Source of the DNA: Microcella pacifica
GTDB lineage: Bacteria; Actinomycetota; Actinomycetes; Actinomycetales; Microbacteriaceae
Length of the DNA: 56,054 bases
Direction: 5' to 3'
Assembly: GCF_009371975.2 (NCBI RefSeq)
Contig: NZ_VIKT02000016.1
Location: forward strand, 12,642 to 68,695
Shown here piece by piece: positions 19,826 to 28,270 of this stretch (within the stretch, counting starts at the first letter, position 1; every line of letters starts with the position of its first letter). The position numbers and the translations under genes were made by a program. The notes beneath the pieces were generated by a model. The model made no database searches, was not told the DNA's origin, and saw only the letters and a program-made list of their open reading frames with translations.

Positions 19826-20607
19826 GCGCGCCGGGGTCCGCCCTCATCGAGGCCCGCGGCGTGAGCGTGCGCCTCGACGGGCGGGGCATCCTCACCGGCA
19901 TCGATCTGGATGTGCGCGCGGGTGAGATCCTCGCCCTCGTGGGTCCGAACGGCGCCGGCAAGTCGACGCTGCTCTCGGTGCTCAGCGGCGACGCGAGCCC
20001 GAACGAGGGAGAGGTGACGCTGCTGGGCCGGCCGATCGGCGACTACCGTGCGCTCGAGCTGGCCCGGCTCCGCTCTGTGCTCACGCAGGCGAACGCCGTG
20101 AGCTTCCCTTTCCGCGTCATCGAGATCGTGCAGATGGGGCGCAATCCCTGGATGCGCGGCTCGACGGTCGACGACGACCGCGAAGCGGTCATCCGTGCGG
20201 TCGAAGCGGCCGACGTGGAGCACCTGCTCGGCCGACGCTTCACCTCGCTCAGCGGCGGCGAGCAGGCCCGGGTGTCGCTCGCCCGCGTGCTCGCGCAGTC
20301 GACCGACATCGTCTTCCTCGACGAGCCGACCGCGGCGCTCGACCTGCGTCACCAGGAGGAGGTCATGCGCGTGGCGCGCGGCCTCGCCGCGCAGGGCCGA
20401 GCGGTCGTCGTCGTCGTGCACGACCTCTCGCTCGCGGGTGCCTACGCCGACCGCATCGCCCTCCTCGACAGCGGTCGGCTCGACGCGCTCGGCACGCCCG
20501 CCGAGGTCATGACGGCCGAGCGCGTGAGTCGCGTCTACGGGCTCGAGGTGCGGATTCACCGGCTCGGCGCCTCGGGGCGACCGGTCGTGCTGCCGCTGCG
20601 TGACTGA
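19822..20607 (+). CDS. hmuV: HmuV-type heme/iron ABC transporter ATPase
   Basis: A 261-residue ABC ATPase with Walker A GPNGAGKST, Q-loop Gln in VLTQANAVSF, signature LSGGEQARVSLARVLA, Walker B IVFLDEPTAALD and switch His in VVVVHDLSLAG. The sequence is closest to HmuV-class heme importers, but FecE-type iron-siderophore ATPases are very similar. ATG 19822 overlaps the permease stop as ATGA. With the FecCD permease and lplA it forms a three-gene coupled operon that lacks a binding protein. Confidence 0.85.
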   Translation: MSAPGSALIEARGVSVRLDGRGILTGIDLDVRAGEILALVGPNGAGKSTLLSVLSGDASPNEGEVTLLGRPIGDYRALELARLRSVLTQANAVSFPFRVIEIVQMGRNPWMRGSTVDDDREAVIRAVEAADVEHLLGRRFTSLSGGEQARVSLARVLAQSTDIVFLDEPTAALDLRHQEEVMRVARGLAAQGRAVVVVVHDLSLAGAYADRIALLDSGRLDALGTPAEVMTAERVSRVYGLEVRIHRLGASGRPVVLPLRD

Positions 20608-20643
20608 GCGTCGGGCTGGGACTGAGAGCCGCGCCGACCAGGC

Positions 20644-20928
20644 TCAGCCCTGCTGCTCGGGGCGGGGCTTCTGCTCGTAGTGCGGCTGAGGGCTGTGCTG
20701 AGGCTGCGAGCCGGGCGGCGTGCCGGGCTTCGGCCCGGCCTGACGCGGGTCGCGCCCGCTGAGGAGCTTCCAGATGGCGAAGCCCGCCCCGGCGAGAACG
20801 GCGAGGTCGTCCCCGAAACCGAGTGGCCCGACAAGGAGCTCGGGAATCACGTCGATCGGCGAGACACCGTAGGCGAGGGCGCCGAGGCCGACGAGCACGG
20901 CGGCGAGGATGGCGCGAGTGCGGCTCAT
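20644..20928 (-). CDS. DUF1232 (YkvA-like) small membrane protein
   Basis: A 94-residue protein with the DUF1232 signature YGVSPIDVIPELLVGPLGFGDD, in which SPIDxxPE and GxxDD are the conserved features, between two hydrophobic stretches. A hydrophilic Pro/Gln-rich tail of about 30 residues follows. The role is unknown. TACTCT at 20935-20940 on the minus strand is 6 nt before the ATG, which indicates a leaderless message. Confidence 0.85.
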   Translation of the reverse strand: MSRTRAILAAVLVGLGALAYGVSPIDVIPELLVGPLGFGDDLAVLAGAGFAIWKLLSGRDPRQAGPKPGTPPGSQPQHSPQPHYEQKPRPEQQG

Positions 20929-20992
20929 GGCACCAGAGTAGTCCCGAGCGGCCGCACTGTCGGGGGTGCACCAGCCGACGCGGGGGCGGCGC

Positions 20993-21280
20993 TCAGCGAC
21001 GCGAGGAGAGGTCGGCGTACTCGGGGTGCTGACGCATCCAGGACGCCACGAACCCGCAGATCGGCTTGACGGGCTCGCTCGTGGTCTCGCGTAGCTCCTG
21101 CAGGATGGCCTGCACGACGGCCCCGCCGACGCCCTGGCCGCGCTTGAGCGGCGGTACTTCGGCGTGGAGGAGGCGGAGGGTGCCGCCCGCGTGGTCGTAG
21201 ATGATCCAACCCTGCAGCTCGTCGCCGTCGTAGGCGGCGTAGCGGTCGGCGTCGGGCTCGTGCGTGACGGTGAGACTCAT
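20993..21280 (-). CDS. Small GNAT-fold N-acetyltransferase (YjdJ-like)
   Basis: A 95-residue minimal GNAT of the YjdJ/YidJ kind, beginning with LTVTHEPDADRYAAYDGDEL and containing the reduced acetyl-CoA loop PLKRGQGVGGAVVQA and the tail FVASWMRQHPEYADL, where ASW(M)R and HPEY are conserved in the family. The start at 21280 is set by TAGGGT (21288-21293) 7 nt upstream. The acetylated substrate is unknown. Confidence 0.85.
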   Translation of the reverse strand: MSLTVTHEPDADRYAAYDGDELQGWIIYDHAGGTLRLLHAEVPPLKRGQGVGGAVVQAILQELRETTSEPVKPICGFVASWMRQHPEYADLSSRR

Positions 21281-21315
21281 GCCGCACACCCTAGCGAGCC
21301 GGCTCGGGGGTGCTC

Positions 21316-22347
21316 TCAGGCGCTGTCGCCGTGCACGAGACGCGTCGGCAGGATCGTCACCTGGGCGACGTCGCGGCCCTCGATGCGGTCGACGATGAGG
21401 CGCGCCATCGTGCGGCCCACCTCGACGGAGGGCTGCTCGACGGTCGTCAGCCGCGGGGTGGCGTTCTGGGCGAAGTAGTCGTTGTCGATGGAGGTGATGG
21501 CGACATCGTCGGGCACCGTGAGCCCAGCATCCCGCAGCACCCCCAGCGCTCCGGCGGCCATCTGCGAGCTCGCCGCGAAGAGGGCGTCGATCGTCACGCC
21601 GCGATCGAGGATGCGCCTCATGGCATCGGCTCCGCCCGCTGGCGTGAAGTCGGCGCGCTCCACGAGGTCGGCAGCGAGCCCGGCCGCGTCGAGGGCCTCC
21701 CGCCAGCCGTCGACGCGGTCGAGACCGGCCGCCATGTCGGCGGGCCCCGCGATCGTCGCCACGCGGCGCCGGCCGAGCGACACAAGATGCTCGGTCGCGT
21801 GACGGGCTGCGGCGACGTTGTCGACGTCCACGTAGTAGCCCTCGCCGCCCTCGGCGCTCATCGGCCGCCCGCCGAAGACGACCGGCAGCGTGCGTGCGAG
21901 GGCGAGGTAGGAGCGGTCGTCGGAGTGGTGCGAGAGCACGAGAGCGCCGTCGACGTTGCCCGCCTGCAAGAAGTTGCGGGTCTTCTCGGCGTCGGCCTCG
22001 GGCGCGATGAGGAGGCTCAGCGTGTACGCCGTGCTCGACAGTTCGAGGGCGACGCCCTGGATGACCTGCGCGAAGTAGGGGTCGGCGAAGAACTTGGCAG
22101 TGTTCTCGGGGATCACGAGCGCGATCGCGAACGTGCGCCGCGAGGCGAGGATGCGTGCCGCGCGGTTGGGTACGTAGCCGAGCTCGGCGATCGCGCGCTC
22201 GACCGCCGCGATCGCCGCGGGCGTGACACGGGGGGAGTCGTTGATGACCCGAGAGACGGTCGCGCGCGACACCCCCGCGACGGTCGCCACCATCTCGAGG
22301 GTCGGTGCCCCGGTGACGGTGTCGTGGGTCGCCGTGTCGTCGCTCAT
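21316..22347 (-). CDS. LacI-family regulator of the beta-glucoside operon
   Basis: A 343-residue intact LacI protein. The headpiece is at about residues 16-70 (MVATVAGVSRATVSRVINDS and the hinge RAARILASRR), followed by the periplasmic-binding-like effector domain ending VEQPSVEVGRTMARLIVDRI. It is last of five co-directional genes after binding protein, two permeases and GH1 beta-glucosidase, and so is the natural candidate to bind the paired operators at 27277-27315. GGAG stands 8-11 nt before the ATG. Cellobiose or another beta-glucoside is the presumed inducer, by analogy with CebR. Confidence 0.88.
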   Translation of the reverse strand: MSDDTATHDTVTGAPTLEMVATVAGVSRATVSRVINDSPRVTPAAIAAVERAIAELGYVPNRAARILASRRTFAIALVIPENTAKFFADPYFAQVIQGVALELSSTAYTLSLLIAPEADAEKTRNFLQAGNVDGALVLSHHSDDRSYLALARTLPVVFGGRPMSAEGGEGYYVDVDNVAAARHATEHLVSLGRRRVATIAGPADMAAGLDRVDGWREALDAAGLAADLVERADFTPAGGADAMRRILDRGVTIDALFAASSQMAAGALGVLRDAGLTVPDDVAITSIDNDYFAQNATPRLTTVEQPSVEVGRTMARLIVDRIEGRDVAQVTILPTRLVHGDSA

Positions 22348-22413
22348 GAGGATGCTCCGATGGGGGTCGTGCCGGTGCGCCTCGGGTCGGCGGGGTCGGT
22401 GCGTGCCGCCATC

Positions 22414-23835
22414 CTACGGCGCAGCGGTCGCCGTGGTGGCGGCGCGCGCCTCGCTGATGAGCTGCGCGTACACGCGACCGCTGCGCTTGACCGTGCGCTT
22501 CTGCGTCTCGTAGTCGACGTGCACGATGCCGAACCGCTTGTCGTAGCCCCACGCCCACTCGAAGTTGTCGAGCAGCGACCACACGAAGTAGCCGCGCACG
22601 TCGGCTCCATCCTCGATCGCGGCGGCGACCGCCTCGAGGTGGGCGAGCAGGTACTCGACGCGGGGCTCGTCGTCGATCGAGCCGTCTTGCTCGACGACGT
22701 CGTCCCACGCCGACCCGTTCTCCGTCACGTAGAGCGGCGGAAGGGTCGGGTACTCGCGGCCGAGGCGCACGAGCAGCTGCCGCAGGCCATCGGGGTTGAT
22801 CTCCCAGTCCATGGCCGTGCGGGGCAGGCCGCGGCGGGGGAACGTGAGGTGCTCCGAGCCCACGAACGGGTTGCCGTGCGCGTAGTCGGTGGGCCGCAGC
22901 ACGCGCGGAGCATCCGGAGGCAGGGGATGACCGCTCACGTTGTCGTCGTGGTAATGATTCACGCCCAGGAAGTCGATCGGCGCCGCGATCGTCTCGAGGT
23001 CGCCTTCGCGGATGAGCCCCTCGAAGTGGTGCTCGCGCACGTCCTCGACGAAGTCGGCAGGGTAGGCGCCGAGCAGGAGCGGTTCGAGGAAGGCGCGGTT
23101 CCAGATCGCGTCGAGCCGTCGCGCGGCGTCCTGGTCCACGGGGTCATCGGGGTCGTTCGGCACCGCGTTCGTGAGGTTGAGCGTGATGCCGAGCTGCTGG
23201 GCTCCGTGCTCGCGCAGCGCGCGTGTGGCGAGCCCGTGCGCGAGGTGCTGGTGGTGCAGGGCCGCAAGCGCGGCGCGCGGCTCGCTGCGGCCAGGTGCGT
23301 GCTCGCCGCCCGCGTATCCGATGAGGGAGGAACACAGCGGCTCGTTGAACGTCGTCCAGTGCGTGACGCGATCACCGAGCACCTCGTGCACGAGGGCGGC
23401 GTAGTCGCGGAACCGGTAGGCGGTGTCGCGGTTCGCCCAGCCGCCCTTCTCCTCGAGGGCCTGGGGAAGGTCCCAGTGGTAGAGGGTCAGCCAGGGCAGG
23501 ATGCCCGCCTCGAGCAGCTCGTCGACGAGGCGGCTGTAGAACGCGAGCCCGGCGCGATTCGGCTCGCGGTCACCCGGCTTGACGCGCGCCCAGCTCACCG
23601 AGAAGCGGTACGAGTCGAGGCCGAGCTCGCGCATGAGGGCCACGTCGTCGGGCATGCGGTGGTAGTGGTCGACGGCGACGGCGGGGGAATCGCCGCGCGC
23701 GACGGCACCGGGAACGCGCGCGAACGCATCCCAGATCGAGTCCTCCTTGCCGTCCTCGTGCGCGGCGCCCTCGATCTGCGCGGCCGCGGTGGCGGACCCC
23801 CACAGGAATCCCGGGGGGAGGTTCCGTGGCGCCAT
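22414..23835 (-). CDS. GH1 beta-glucosidase
   Basis: A 473-residue glycoside hydrolase family 1 enzyme that cleaves beta-glucosides such as cellobiose. The N-terminal signature is FLWGSATAAAQIEGA, the acid/base Glu165 is in TTFNEPL, the nucleophile Glu372 is in YVTENGSAW, and the C-terminal WSLLDNFEWAWGY holds the sugar-binding residues. There is no signal peptide, so it acts on imported sugar. The ATG shares one base with the stop of the upstream permease (TGATG). It belongs to the operon that encodes the matching importer. Confidence 0.92.
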   Translation of the reverse strand: MAPRNLPPGFLWGSATAAAQIEGAAHEDGKEDSIWDAFARVPGAVARGDSPAVAVDHYHRMPDDVALMRELGLDSYRFSVSWARVKPGDREPNRAGLAFYSRLVDELLEAGILPWLTLYHWDLPQALEEKGGWANRDTAYRFRDYAALVHEVLGDRVTHWTTFNEPLCSSLIGYAGGEHAPGRSEPRAALAALHHQHLAHGLATRALREHGAQQLGITLNLTNAVPNDPDDPVDQDAARRLDAIWNRAFLEPLLLGAYPADFVEDVREHHFEGLIREGDLETIAAPIDFLGVNHYHDDNVSGHPLPPDAPRVLRPTDYAHGNPFVGSEHLTFPRRGLPRTAMDWEINPDGLRQLLVRLGREYPTLPPLYVTENGSAWDDVVEQDGSIDDEPRVEYLLAHLEAVAAAIEDGADVRGYFVWSLLDNFEWAWGYDKRFGIVHVDYETQKRTVKRSGRVYAQLISEARAATTATAAP

Positions 23836-24758
23836 CAGCCCTTCACCGCTCCCTGCATGATGCCCGAGATGAGCTGGCGACCGGCGGCGATGAAGAGGAT
23901 GAGCAGCGGCAGCGTCGCGAGCACGGCGCCGGCGAGCACGATCGAGTAGTCGACGTAGTAGCCGGACTGCAGCTGGCCGAGAGCCGTCTGCAGGGTCGGG
24001 TTCTGCGGGCTCAGCACGATCAGAGGCCACAGGTAGTCCGTCCACGCCATCATGAACGTGAAGAGGCCGAGGATCGCCATCGCGGGTCGGGCGGCGGGCA
24101 CCGCGACCGTGAAGAAGGTGCGGATCTGGTTGGCGCCGTCGACCCTCGCCGCCTCGATGAGCTCGTCGGGAATGACGCCCACGAGGTACTGCCTCATGAA
24201 GAAGACCCCGAACGCCGTGACGAGGGTCGGGATGATGACGGCGCCGAGCGTGCCCGTCCACCCCAGCTCGCGCATGACGATGAAGAGCGGGATGATGCCG
24301 AGCTGGGTGGGAATCGCCATGGTCGCGATGACGAACACGAGCAGCCCCTCGCGACCCTTGAAGCGCAGCTTCGCGAAGGCGTAGCCCGCGAGGGTCGAGA
24401 ACGTCACGACGGAGATCGTGATGATCGAGGAGACGATGATCGAGTTGCCGAGGGCGAGCCAGAAGGGAATGGCGTCGAGCACTCGTGCGGCGTTGGCGAG
24501 GAAGTTCCCGCCGGGGATGAGCGGCAGCGTCTCGCCACGGGTGGCGTTGGTGCCGCTCGCGACGACGAAGGACCACCACAGGGGGTACGCGGTGCCGAGG
24601 ACCCAGGCGAGCAGCAGGCCGTAGCTGAGGAAGCCGGGGCGCAGGGCCACGCCGGAGCCGCCGACTCGGCGCCTGCGCGGTCGGGGATGCTCGACCTCGG
24701 TCTCGTCGGCACCGGCGGGCCGCACGGGCATGACGGGGGTGGGGGCGGGCGCGGTCAT
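23835..24758 (-). CDS. Carbohydrate ABC permease, MalG type
   Basis: A 307-residue inner permease with about six membrane segments. A long basic/proline-rich N-terminus precedes LSYGLLLAWVLGTAYPLWW. The EAA loop EAARVDGANQIRTFFTVAVP contacts the ATPase. ATG 24758 follows a GGAGGGG site and overlaps the stop of the MalF-type permease as ATGA. No ATPase is encoded here; such systems commonly share a general MsiK-like ATPase elsewhere in the genome. Confidence 0.88.
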   Translation of the reverse strand: MTAPAPTPVMPVRPAGADETEVEHPRPRRRRVGGSGVALRPGFLSYGLLLAWVLGTAYPLWWSFVVASGTNATRGETLPLIPGGNFLANAARVLDAIPFWLALGNSIIVSSIITISVVTFSTLAGYAFAKLRFKGREGLLVFVIATMAIPTQLGIIPLFIVMRELGWTGTLGAVIIPTLVTAFGVFFMRQYLVGVIPDELIEAARVDGANQIRTFFTVAVPAARPAMAILGLFTFMMAWTDYLWPLIVLSPQNPTLQTALGQLQSGYYVDYSIVLAGAVLATLPLLILFIAAGRQLISGIMQGAVKG

Positions 24759-25792
24759 CGGTTTCCCCTCCGGTGGGCGGCGAGTTGTCGTCGCGCACGA
24801 CGGTTCAGGCGGTTCCCTTCGACGCTCGCGATGCGCCGGGAGATGCCGAAGTTGACGAGCCCGATCGCGACGATGAGCAGGAAGAGCAGCCACGCGATGG
24901 CCGCGGCCCGCCCGAAGTCCTGGCGGAAGAACGCCATCTCCCACAGGTAGAGCACCGTGGTCTGGAACTGTCGCTGGGCGCCGCCGATGCCACCGGCGTT
25001 CGAGACGTCGAACAGGCGGGGCTCGGCGAAGATCTGCAGGCCGCCGATCGTGGACGTGATGATGACGAAGATCACGGTGGGCCGGATGCTCGGGATCGTG
25101 ATCGAGAAGAACCGACGGGAGGCTCCCGCTCCGTCGATGGCCGCGGACTCGTGAAGGTCGCGGGGCACCGCCTGCATGGCCGCGAGCAGGATGAGGGTGT
25201 TGTAGCCGGTCCAGCGCCAGTTGACCATCGTCGCGATCGCGACATGGCTGGCGAAGACGTCGTGCTTCCACTCGACCGGGTCGATGCCGACGAGGCCGAT
25301 GAGGTTGTTGACGAGACCGGAGTCCTCGCTGAAGACGCTCGAGAAGATGAGGGCGACGGCGACGGGGGTCACGACGTAGGGCAGCAGCACGCTCATGCGC
25401 CAGAAGGTGCGGGCCTTGAGGTGCTGGTCGAGAATCGCTGCCAGCACGAGCGCCATCGCGAGCTGGGGCACGGTCGAGATGAGGAAGATGCTCAGCGTGT
25501 TGCCGATCGAGTTCCAGAAGAAGCGGTCGCCGAGGACGGCGGCGAAGTTGTCGAATCCGACGAAGTCGCCCTGCCCCTGCAGGAGCGGCCAGTCGTGCAG
25601 GGAGACGACGAGCGTGTAGATGAGGGGGAAGAGCCCCGTGACGGCGAAGAGCACGAAGAAGGGGGCGATGTAGAGGTACGGCGAGGCCTTGAGGTCGAAT
25701 CGGGCCAGGGTGAGCCCCGTGCGACGGCGGGGCGCTGCGCCTGGGGTGGCCGGTGGCGTGCCCTGCTCGGGTCGCGCGAGTGTGCTCGTCAT
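24755..25792 (-). CDS. Carbohydrate ABC permease, MalF type
   Basis: A 345-residue permease with about six membrane segments starting at SPYLYIAPFFVLFAVTGLFP. The EAA-type loop is present as ESAAIDGAGASRRFFSITIP. It is second in the beta-glucoside operon after the binding-protein gene, from which it is separated by 128 bp containing a strong stem-loop. Its stop overlaps the next permease start. A GGAACC-type weak ribosome site precedes the ATG. Confidence 0.88.
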   Translation of the reverse strand: MTSTLARPEQGTPPATPGAAPRRRTGLTLARFDLKASPYLYIAPFFVLFAVTGLFPLIYTLVVSLHDWPLLQGQGDFVGFDNFAAVLGDRFFWNSIGNTLSIFLISTVPQLAMALVLAAILDQHLKARTFWRMSVLLPYVVTPVAVALIFSSVFSEDSGLVNNLIGLVGIDPVEWKHDVFASHVAIATMVNWRWTGYNTLILLAAMQAVPRDLHESAAIDGAGASRRFFSITIPSIRPTVIFVIITSTIGGLQIFAEPRLFDVSNAGGIGGAQRQFQTTVLYLWEMAFFRQDFGRAAAIAWLLFLLIVAIGLVNFGISRRIASVEGNRLNRRARRQLAAHRRGNR

Positions 25793-25870
25793 GGTGGTTC
25801 CGTTTCGCCGGCGCTCGAGGCCGGTGTCGGCCGCGATACGGGGAGGAGTGGGATGGAGGGAGGTGCGCGA

Positions 25871-25906
25871 CGGGGGCCGTTCCGTTCGGGTCGGGAACGG
25901 CCCCCG
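25871..25906 (-). terminator. Strong stem-loop between binding protein and permease genes
   Basis: CGGGGGCCGTTCC (25871-25883) and GGAACGGCCCCCG (25894-25906) form a perfect 13-bp stem with a 10-nt loop just after the binding-protein stop. There is no U-tract, so it may act mainly as an mRNA stabiliser or partial attenuator that keeps binding-protein levels above permease levels, as in malE-malF. Confidence 0.65.
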
Positions 25907-25920
25907 TCGCCGTGGTGGTG

Positions 25921-27228
25921 CTAGCCGACCAGCTCGTCGAGCAGGGCCAGGGCCTCGGCCCAGGCGCCTTCGCCGTCGAGCTCGCCGCGGTCGAGCGCCT
26001 GCAGCGGCGGGCCGAAGACGTTCTCCTGGATCAGTGAGTCGTCCGGTCCCTTGAACTGCGCGACGACGCCCTCGGCGCGACCCGCGAGGATCGAGCCCAC
26101 CGGCGCGTCATTGAAGAACGCGTTCGGCGTGGGGTTTGCGGCCAGCTCTGCCTGAGCCTCGAGGGTGCTCGGGAAGGTGCCCGCGGCCTCGAACTGCGTG
26201 ATCTGCTGCTCGGGCTCGGTCAGCCACGAGGCGAGGGCCGCCGCGGCTTCCTTCTTGTCGCTCGTCTCGGGCACGGCGAGGAACGCGCCGCCCCAGTTCG
26301 CCGCGCCGCCGGGGAAGACGTCAGCGAAGTCCCAGCCGGTCGAGGCGTCGCCGCCACCGGCTTCGGTGTTGCCCTGCACGACGCCGAGCATCCAGCCCGG
26401 GCACACGAAGGTCGCGAAGGTGCCGTCGACGAACGACTGTCCGCCGTTCCAGTCCCACGCGCCCTGCGCGGCCGACTGGCCGCCCTCGGTCGCGGCGGCG
26501 AGCTGGTCGAAGCGCGCCTTGAGCTCGGCGTTGCCGTCGACGTTGAGCTCGCCATCCGAGGTGTAGTAGCCCTCGGGCAGCTGGTTCACCATGGCGTTCC
26601 AGACGAAGCCCGAGTGGTCGTACCAGGCCTTGCCGGTGGCGTCGACGTACTGCTGGCCGACCTCGAAGAAGGTGTCCCAGCCGCCATCGAGCAGCTCGGC
26701 GACGCCCTCGCGGTCACTCGGCAGGCCGGCGGCCTCGAAGAGCGGGCCGTTGAAGCAGATGCCCTCCGGTCCGATGTCGGTGCCGTAGCCGATGACGCGG
26801 CCGTCCGGGTCGGTCGCCTGCTGGTACTTCCAGTCGACCCAGTCGCCTGCGCGGTCCTCGATACCGTAGTCGCGCAGGTCGACGAACTCGCCGCTGACCT
26901 CCATGATCGACCCGAGCCAGCCTTCCTCGAGGGCGACGATGTCGCTCAGTCCGCTGCCGGCGGCGAGCTTCGTGAAGGTGTCGGTGCGGGCGTTGCCACC
27001 GGTGTCGATGTTGTTGGCGACGATCGTCACGTTGGGGTTGAGGTCCATGTACTCCTCGTACAGGTCCTCGTACCCGAAGGTGCCGAAGGTCGTGATGGTG
27101 AGCTCGATGGGCTCGTCGGCCGAGGGCTCGCTGGCTTCGGTCGCGCAGCCGCTCGCAACGAGCGCGAAGGCTGCGGCTCCCGCGACGGCGGCGCCTGCTG
27201 TGGTGCGTCGTGACAGTCTCACGGTCAC
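25921..27228 (-). CDS. Sugar-binding lipoprotein of the beta-glucoside ABC importer
   Basis: A 435-residue extracellular solute-binding protein (SBP_bac_1 class). The N-terminus has twin Arg (RLSRRTTAG), a hydrophobic core and lipobox VASGC, with Cys near residue 28, so it is a membrane-anchored lipoprotein. The mature part begins ELTITTFGTFGYED. It captures the sugar for the two permeases downstream; the linked GH1 enzyme suggests cellobiose or a related glucoside. It is the first gene of the operon, behind a consensus promoter and two LacI-type operators. Confidence 0.9.
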   Translation of the reverse strand: MTVRLSRRTTAGAAVAGAAAFALVASGCATEASEPSADEPIELTITTFGTFGYEDLYEEYMDLNPNVTIVANNIDTGGNARTDTFTKLAAGSGLSDIVALEEGWLGSIMEVSGEFVDLRDYGIEDRAGDWVDWKYQQATDPDGRVIGYGTDIGPEGICFNGPLFEAAGLPSDREGVAELLDGGWDTFFEVGQQYVDATGKAWYDHSGFVWNAMVNQLPEGYYTSDGELNVDGNAELKARFDQLAAATEGGQSAAQGAWDWNGGQSFVDGTFATFVCPGWMLGVVQGNTEAGGGDASTGWDFADVFPGGAANWGGAFLAVPETSDKKEAAAALASWLTEPEQQITQFEAAGTFPSTLEAQAELAANPTPNAFFNDAPVGSILAGRAEGVVAQFKGPDDSLIQENVFGPPLQALDRGELDGEGAWAEALALLDELVG

Positions 27229-27276
27229 TCCTTTGTGCGTGTGTGGGTGAATGGATCGAGAGGGGATCTCTCAGCG

Positions 27277-27356
27277 TGAGAGCGCTCTCATTCAGAGACC
27301 GTGAGAGCGCTCTCACACTTCGGCACACAGTACGCATCATCGGACTGGAATGTCAA
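27277..27356 (-). promoter_or_regulatory. Promoter and twin LacI/CebR-like operators of the beta-glucoside operon
   Basis: On the minus strand TTGACA (27351-27356) and TACTGT (27327-27332) are 18 bp apart. Immediately downstream lie two identical 14-bp palindromes TGAGAGCGCTCTCA at 27277-27290 and 27302-27315, with centres 25 bp apart. They differ from the known CebR operator core TGGGAGCGCTCCCA at two symmetrical positions. Their place between promoter and binding-protein start fits repression by the linked LacI protein. Confidence 0.82.
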
Positions 27357-27466
27357 CGCTAGTTCCAGATCGAACTGAAATCCCTGATCAGAGGGATGCT
27401 CTTCCCCCACCCGCGCACTCGCCGACCACCCTCGGGCTCGCGTGCGCGGCCCGGTAGGCTCGACTC

Positions 27467-28240
27467 GTGAACGCACTCGGCACCTCCCTCATCGCCCTCA
27501 CAGCGGCGACCCTGCTCGCACTCGCGGGGTGCGCCGTCGACCGAGGGCCGCTGCCCGTGCCGAGCACCCCCACGGCGACCCCGAGCGAGACCCCGACGCC
27601 CACCCCCACGCCGACTCCGACGCCCACCTTCGACCGCGAGGCGCGCTCGATCGACGACCCGAACTCGCTGTGGGTCGTCGCGAACAAGCTGCGCCCGCTG
27701 CAGCCGCAGAGCTACGCCCCGAGCGATCTCGTATTCGTCGACATTCCCTACGTGTACGAGCCGTACTTGCGTGCAGAAGCAGCGGATGCCGCCGTCGACA
27801 TGTTCGCGACGGCGCGCGAGGAGGCGGGGCTCGAGCTGCAGTCGCAGAGCTCCTACCGTAGCTACGACTCGCAGGTGCGCATCTATCAGGGCTGGGTCGA
27901 CAGCCTCGGGCAGAGCGCGGCCGACCTCACGAGCGCGCGTCCAGGGCACAGCGAGCATCAGACGGGCCTGTCGATCGACATCAGCTCGGTGCCGTCGGTG
28001 TGTCCGCTCGATCAGTGCTTCGGCGACACGCCTCACGGTCAGTGGCTCGCCGCCAACGCGCACCGGTTCGGCTTCCACCTGCGCTACCCGGCGGGGCTCA
28101 CCGACATCACCGGCTACGAGTACGAGCCGTGGCACTACCGATACGTGGGCGTCGAGCTGGCGACCGAGCTGCATGAGACGGGCATCCGAACTCTCGAGGA
28201 GTTCTTCGGGCTGCCCCCGGCGCCCACTTACGCGGGCTGA
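27467..28240 (+). CDS. D-alanyl-D-alanine carboxypeptidase, M15/VanY type lipoprotein
   Basis: A 257-residue exported peptidase that trims D-Ala from peptidoglycan stems. The signal peptide ends in lipobox LAGC near residue 22, followed by a Pro/Thr repeat linker (TPTPTPTP) at about 42-55. The zinc site is visible in SEHQTGLSID (His and Asp of SxHxxGxAxD) and the distal EPWHYRY. The GTG start lies 6 nt after TAGGCT (27455-27460), a leaderless pattern. It is divergent from the beta-glucoside operon and unrelated to it in function. Confidence 0.88.
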   Translation: MNALGTSLIALTAATLLALAGCAVDRGPLPVPSTPTATPSETPTPTPTPTPTPTFDREARSIDDPNSLWVVANKLRPLQPQSYAPSDLVFVDIPYVYEPYLRAEAADAAVDMFATAREEAGLELQSQSSYRSYDSQVRIYQGWVDSLGQSAADLTSARPGHSEHQTGLSIDISSVPSVCPLDQCFGDTPHGQWLAANAHRFGFHLRYPAGLTDITGYEYEPWHYRYVGVELATELHETGIRTLEEFFGLPPAPTYAG

Positions 28241-28270
28241 GCCTCCGTCCTCAGTAGGTCGGCTGCCTCG

